From assembly GCA_029718625.1 (NCBI GenBank), contig CM056391.1, positions 25,832,281-25,896,280 on the forward strand: 64,000 nucleotides of DNA, given 5' to 3'. Of this stretch, positions 60,568 through 64,000 are shown one piece after another. A program made the translations under genes and the position numbers. This DNA comes from Synaphobranchus kaupii (lineage: Eukaryota; Chordata; Actinopteri; Anguilliformes; Synaphobranchidae). The notes under the pieces were generated by a model. It saw nothing but the letters and a program-made list of their open reading frames with translations, had not been told where the DNA came from and ran no database searches. How positions within the stretch are numbered: the stretch's first letter is position 1; each line of letters opens with the position of its first letter.

Positions 60568-61830
60568 ATGGGGTCAAAGGAATTATCTGCAGACCTCAGA
60601 AACAGGATTGTGTCAAGGCATAGATCTGGAGAAGGGTACAGAAAAATCTCTGCAGCTTTACAGGTCCAAAAGAGCACAGTGGCCACCATCATTCGTAAAT
60701 GGAAGAAGTTTGGAACCACCAAGAATCTTCCTAGACCTGGCCGCCCGGCCAAACTGAGCAATCGGGGAAGACGGGCCTTGGCCAGGGAGGTGAGCAGGAA
60801 CCCGAGGGTCACTCTGACAGAGCTCCAGTGTATCCTTGTGGAGATGGGAGAACCTTTCAGAAGATCAACCATCCAGGCAGCACTCCACCAATCAGGCCTT
60901 TATGGTAGAGTGGCCAGACGGAAGCCCCTCCTTAGTAAAAGGCACATCACAGCCCGCTTGGAGTTTGCCAAAAGGCACCTAGAGGACTCTCAAACCATGA
61001 GAATCAAGATTCTCTGGTCTGATGAAACCAAAATTGAACTTTTTGGCCTGAATACCAAGTGTCACGTCTGGAGGAAACCAGGCACCGCTCATCACCTGGC
61101 TAATACATTACATTACATTACAGGCATTTAGCAGACGCTCTTATCCAGAGCGACTTACAAACTTCTTATTACATTTATCCATTCATACAGCTGGATATAT
61201 ACTGAAGCAAGTCAGGTTAAGTACCTTGCTCAAGGGTACAATGGCAGTGTCCTACCTGGGAATCGAACCTGCAACCTTTCGGTTACAAGTCCAGTTCCTT
61301 AACCATTATACTACACTGCCGCCTATGGAAGGATGGAGGAAACCAGGCACCGCTCATCACCTGGCTAATACCATCCCTACAGTGAAGCATGGCGGTGGCA
61401 GCATCATGATGTGGGGATGTTTTTCAGCAGCGGGAACGGGGGCGACTAGTCCTGATAGAGGGAAAGATGAATGCAGTACACCGAGATCCTTGAAGAAAAC
61501 CAGCTCCAGAGTGCTCTGGACCTCAGACGAAGGCGAAGGTTTACCTTCCAACATGACAACGACCCGAAGCACACAGCCAAGAGAACAAAGGAGTGGCTTC
61601 GGAGAAGGTCTGTGCATGTCCTTGAGTGGCCCAGCCAGAGCCCAGACCTGAATCCAATTGAACATCTGTGGAAAGAGCTGAAAATGGCTGTGGTACCGAC
61701 GCTCCCCATCCAACCTGACGGAGCTTGCAAGGATATGCCAAGAGAAATGGGCAAAAATGTCCAGAAACAAGTGTGCCAAGCTCATAGCTTCTTTCCCAAG
61801 ATGCCTTGAAGCTGTAATCGCTGCCAAAGG
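60568..61830 (+). pseudogene. Tc1 transposase, disrupted
   Basis: From the ATG at 60568 the frame reads MGSKELSADLRNRIVSRHRS. Two helix-turn-helix DNA-binding regions follow, with the GRPAKLS hook between them (about residues 58-64), then the DDE core start ILWSDETKIELFG (about residue 150), with the first catalytic Asp. After about 180 residues a SINE interrupts the gene. It resumes at 61334 with [20 protein letters not shown], shifts frame near 61440 and again near 61475, continues [14 protein letters not shown] (second catalytic Asp) and [17 protein letters not shown] (third catalytic residue, Glu), and shifts again before the C-terminus near 61735. All three acidic residues can be seen, but the gene has one insertion and at least three frameshifts, so it cannot make transposase. 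In life the enzyme cuts and pastes DNA at TA sites. Confidence 0.93.
61107..61323 (-). mobile_element. tRNA-derived SINE inserted in the Tc1 transposase
   Basis: Minus orientation. The head starts GGCGGCAGTGTAGTATAATG (A box) and has GGTTGCAGGTTCGATTCCC (B box) 45-60 nt on, the RNA polymerase III promoter of tRNA genes. The tail ends CGCTCTGGATAAGAGCGTCT, GCTAAATGCC and (TGTAA)-type tandems, matching the LINE 3' end at 7580-7628. It is flanked by 38-bp direct copies of transposase sequence (61069-61106 and 61334-61371), with 10 extra bases at the head side. Confidence 0.88.
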
Positions 61831-62526
61831 TGCAGCAACCAAGTATTAGGCAAAGGGTGTGTACAGATATGTAACCCCTAAATAACCTATTTTTGTTAGT
61901 AAAATAAGATTGCATATTTTCTAAAAACCTGTTTTCACTTCGTCATTATTGGCTATCGTGTGTAGATGTTTGAGGCAAAAAATGAACTCAATCTATTGTA
62001 GTATAAGTCTGTAACGTAATAAAACGTGGAGAAGGTGAAAGGGGTGTGCAGACTTTCCGGCTTGACTGTATATAGTCCTATAATCCTATAATAGGGTTGG
62101 GCATGGCTTTTGTCCACAGGCAAAAAATGTACATTTGATATTGAGCTAATAACATCCATAAATAGAAATGGAATATTCTTATTACTACTCAGTCCATTCC
62201 GACCTACATATGGAAGTGATTTTGCATTGCGCTTCAATGGCTCAATTTGCACACCTGTGTATATCCGAACTTCGGCAGTGTGTCTGCTGCGTATGTGTAT
62301 ATGTGAAAATACATACAGTATGTAAATATGTATGTGTGTGTTTGTGAGAGAGAGAGAGAGCGCGATAACCCAGCTTATTTTGCTGCGATAGCCACAGTCA
62401 GATCAGGGGGTTTGACCAGCTGCAGCCTGTAAACCAACTCACAATGTAATTAGTCCTCATCTGTGCGCAACACGATATCTAAGCACACACAGTCCCATAT
62501 ACTATCCAGAACACTGACACCAAGGC

Positions 62527-62675
<149 letters not shown>

Positions 62676-64000
62676 AGAAACACAAATGTGCAGCACTTTT
62701 TCCTTTTAGTCTGCACTTAGAGGCTAAATGAGGTTGAAGAAACAATGGTTGTTAGCCAACTAAAATTCTCTAATTGACAGCTGGTAATACAGCCACAATC
62801 TCTCCCATTGAGCCCTTCCATGTACAATAGCAGAGTATTCACACTCTAATATTTATATTGAAATGCATTCAAAGTTTTATTTTGAGATTAGTCACAATAA
62901 TCAAATAGTACTGAAAGCGTCAAACAAAATGTAGCCTACTAAAAACAAACATAATTATAGCTTATAACTCAATTTAACATAACCCATTATTTGTTGTTCT
63001 TATCCTGCCTGCCCTGCATGTGTAATGGTCTGGAAGATTTCAAAGTGTGGTCCTAAATGCAACCACAAGGAGGCAGTAGAGAATTGTCTCAATTCCATAC
63101 CAGGTCAGTATTATTTTGGTTTATCCTTTTAACAAATTAAACCCCAAATTACAGCAACACGTGGTTCAGCACTGCTAATATACCCTATGAATTACAATTA
63201 TAAAATACATTGAATATGCTATATTCATACTGGATTTTTATTTTGGTTCTATATTTTGTGTGCAAGTACTAATATAAACCACACAGAACAATACTGATTT
63301 CTGTTGTTTTTCTGGCCCTGCATGACTGAGGAATAGAGACCAGCTGACAGGCCAATAGCATCTTTCACATTCAGGGACTCAAGAGTCACTTACAGAGACC
63401 AGCAGGCCAGAACATGCAGCCCCCGGGCAAGAGGAGAGGTGGGCTAGTGCTATGATAAGTACTTTTGCTTTCACATCTATGTTGTAAGTTACAGGATACT
63501 GTAACTTTATCACGAGCTGGCTAGCCAAGTCAGCATGCAAGTGGAAGTGACAAAAATCACAAATAAAAGCAGGGAATAGACTCTTGTGATCAAAGTAGCA
63601 ACAGCAACTGCAATAGCAAACACAGGAAGCGCACACGAACCAGAGAGGCAGAGAATCTTTCTCCAAGAAGTATCATAGGAAAAGTTCAACTCACACCCCT
63701 GTGTAACGGCAGGCTAAACAAAATGCACTGCAACGCCTGTGCAAAGATAAAACCAACACCTTAAAAGTGACTCACAGCATGAAGTGCTATCCTTTCCCCC
63801 CTAGCAGACACCAGTGAGGAACAGTACTGTTTCACGGGTATTCTTTCTTGTGATGGAATATTTCACATTTTAAAATCACCTGCTCAGGCAGCACACATTA
63901 CACAGTACCACCTTTCAAAATCAAACCTTTTCTGCTGACGCCTTAAAAAAAAAAAAATCCATGTAGGCTACATGTAGGCAAAAATGTCCTTTTCCATGCT

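Larger units (their letters stand above)
60175..62068 (+). mobile_element. near-complete but inactive Tc1 transposon
   Basis: The ends CAGTCAAGCCGGAAAGTCTG and its complement lie between TA dinucleotides (60173-60174, 62069-62070). The inverted arms extend about 210 bp. Between them lies a broken transposase gene (60568-61830). A SINE is inserted in the gene. E3 at 31528 shares this left end. Confidence 0.95.

Noticed and set aside
62700..64000. Search for the preceding ankyrin exon (ending SQTPFQ-like)
   Set aside because: No match with an adjacent donor was seen.

Overview
The window is vertebrate nuclear DNA, almost certainly from a ray-finned (teleost-type) fish. It is AT-rich and intron-dominated, packed with Tc1-like transposons, palindromic MITEs, a tRNA-derived SINE, LINE 3' fragments and long CA/CT microsatellites. 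I see no bacterial-style operons; nearly every long open frame is a chance or repeat-derived shadow.

One host gene spans most of the window on the minus strand: shank2 (ProSAP1), the postsynaptic-density scaffold. Read from high to low coordinates, the coding exons are: last ankyrin-region exon (59984-59918); linker exon starting VPFREAPAYS (36397-36078); SH3 first half (29941-29790); SH3 second half (28899-28786); SH3-PDZ linker (12670-12589); PDZ start (3939-3857); PDZ middle (2423-2299). Splice sites are GT/AG and all phases agree, except for one apparent 1-nt frameshift inside the linker exon. The gene continues beyond both ends: the rest of the ankyrin region is past 64000, and the rest of PDZ, the proline-rich region and SAM are below 1.

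Three first exons lie inside the gene. At 42444 an exon starting MKSLLNALKKE splices to the linker exon, giving an ankyrin-less form. At 14982 a candidate exon (MEPVSVCDAVVN...) in CpG-rich DNA is phase-compatible with the SH3-PDZ linker exon. At 4031 an exon starting MMNLHSG runs straight into the PDZ exon, with a TATA-like box about 830 bp upstream. Together they would give ankyrin-SH3-PDZ, SH3-PDZ and PDZ-only proteins.

The introns hold the most unusual material. Five elements (7032-8517, 17253-17966, 31528-32516, 37309-38471, 45882-48946) have clearly different Tc1-type terminal inverted repeats but carry the same internal palindromic cassette of about 300-bp arms. Four also share the same subterminal block between TIR and cassette. 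One of them (31528-32516) has two different kinds of end. This looks like a modular non-autonomous system in which one hairpin core has been combined with many Tc1 end types. Other features are a 3.8-kb foldback element whose arms carry the 5' part of a spliced zinc-finger-like gene in convergent orientation (24872-28675), a decayed Tc1 split by a SINE with a 38-bp duplication (60175-62068), a LINE remnant split by a TTAA-flanked MITE (55130-57101), and several smaller MITEs with readable target duplications.
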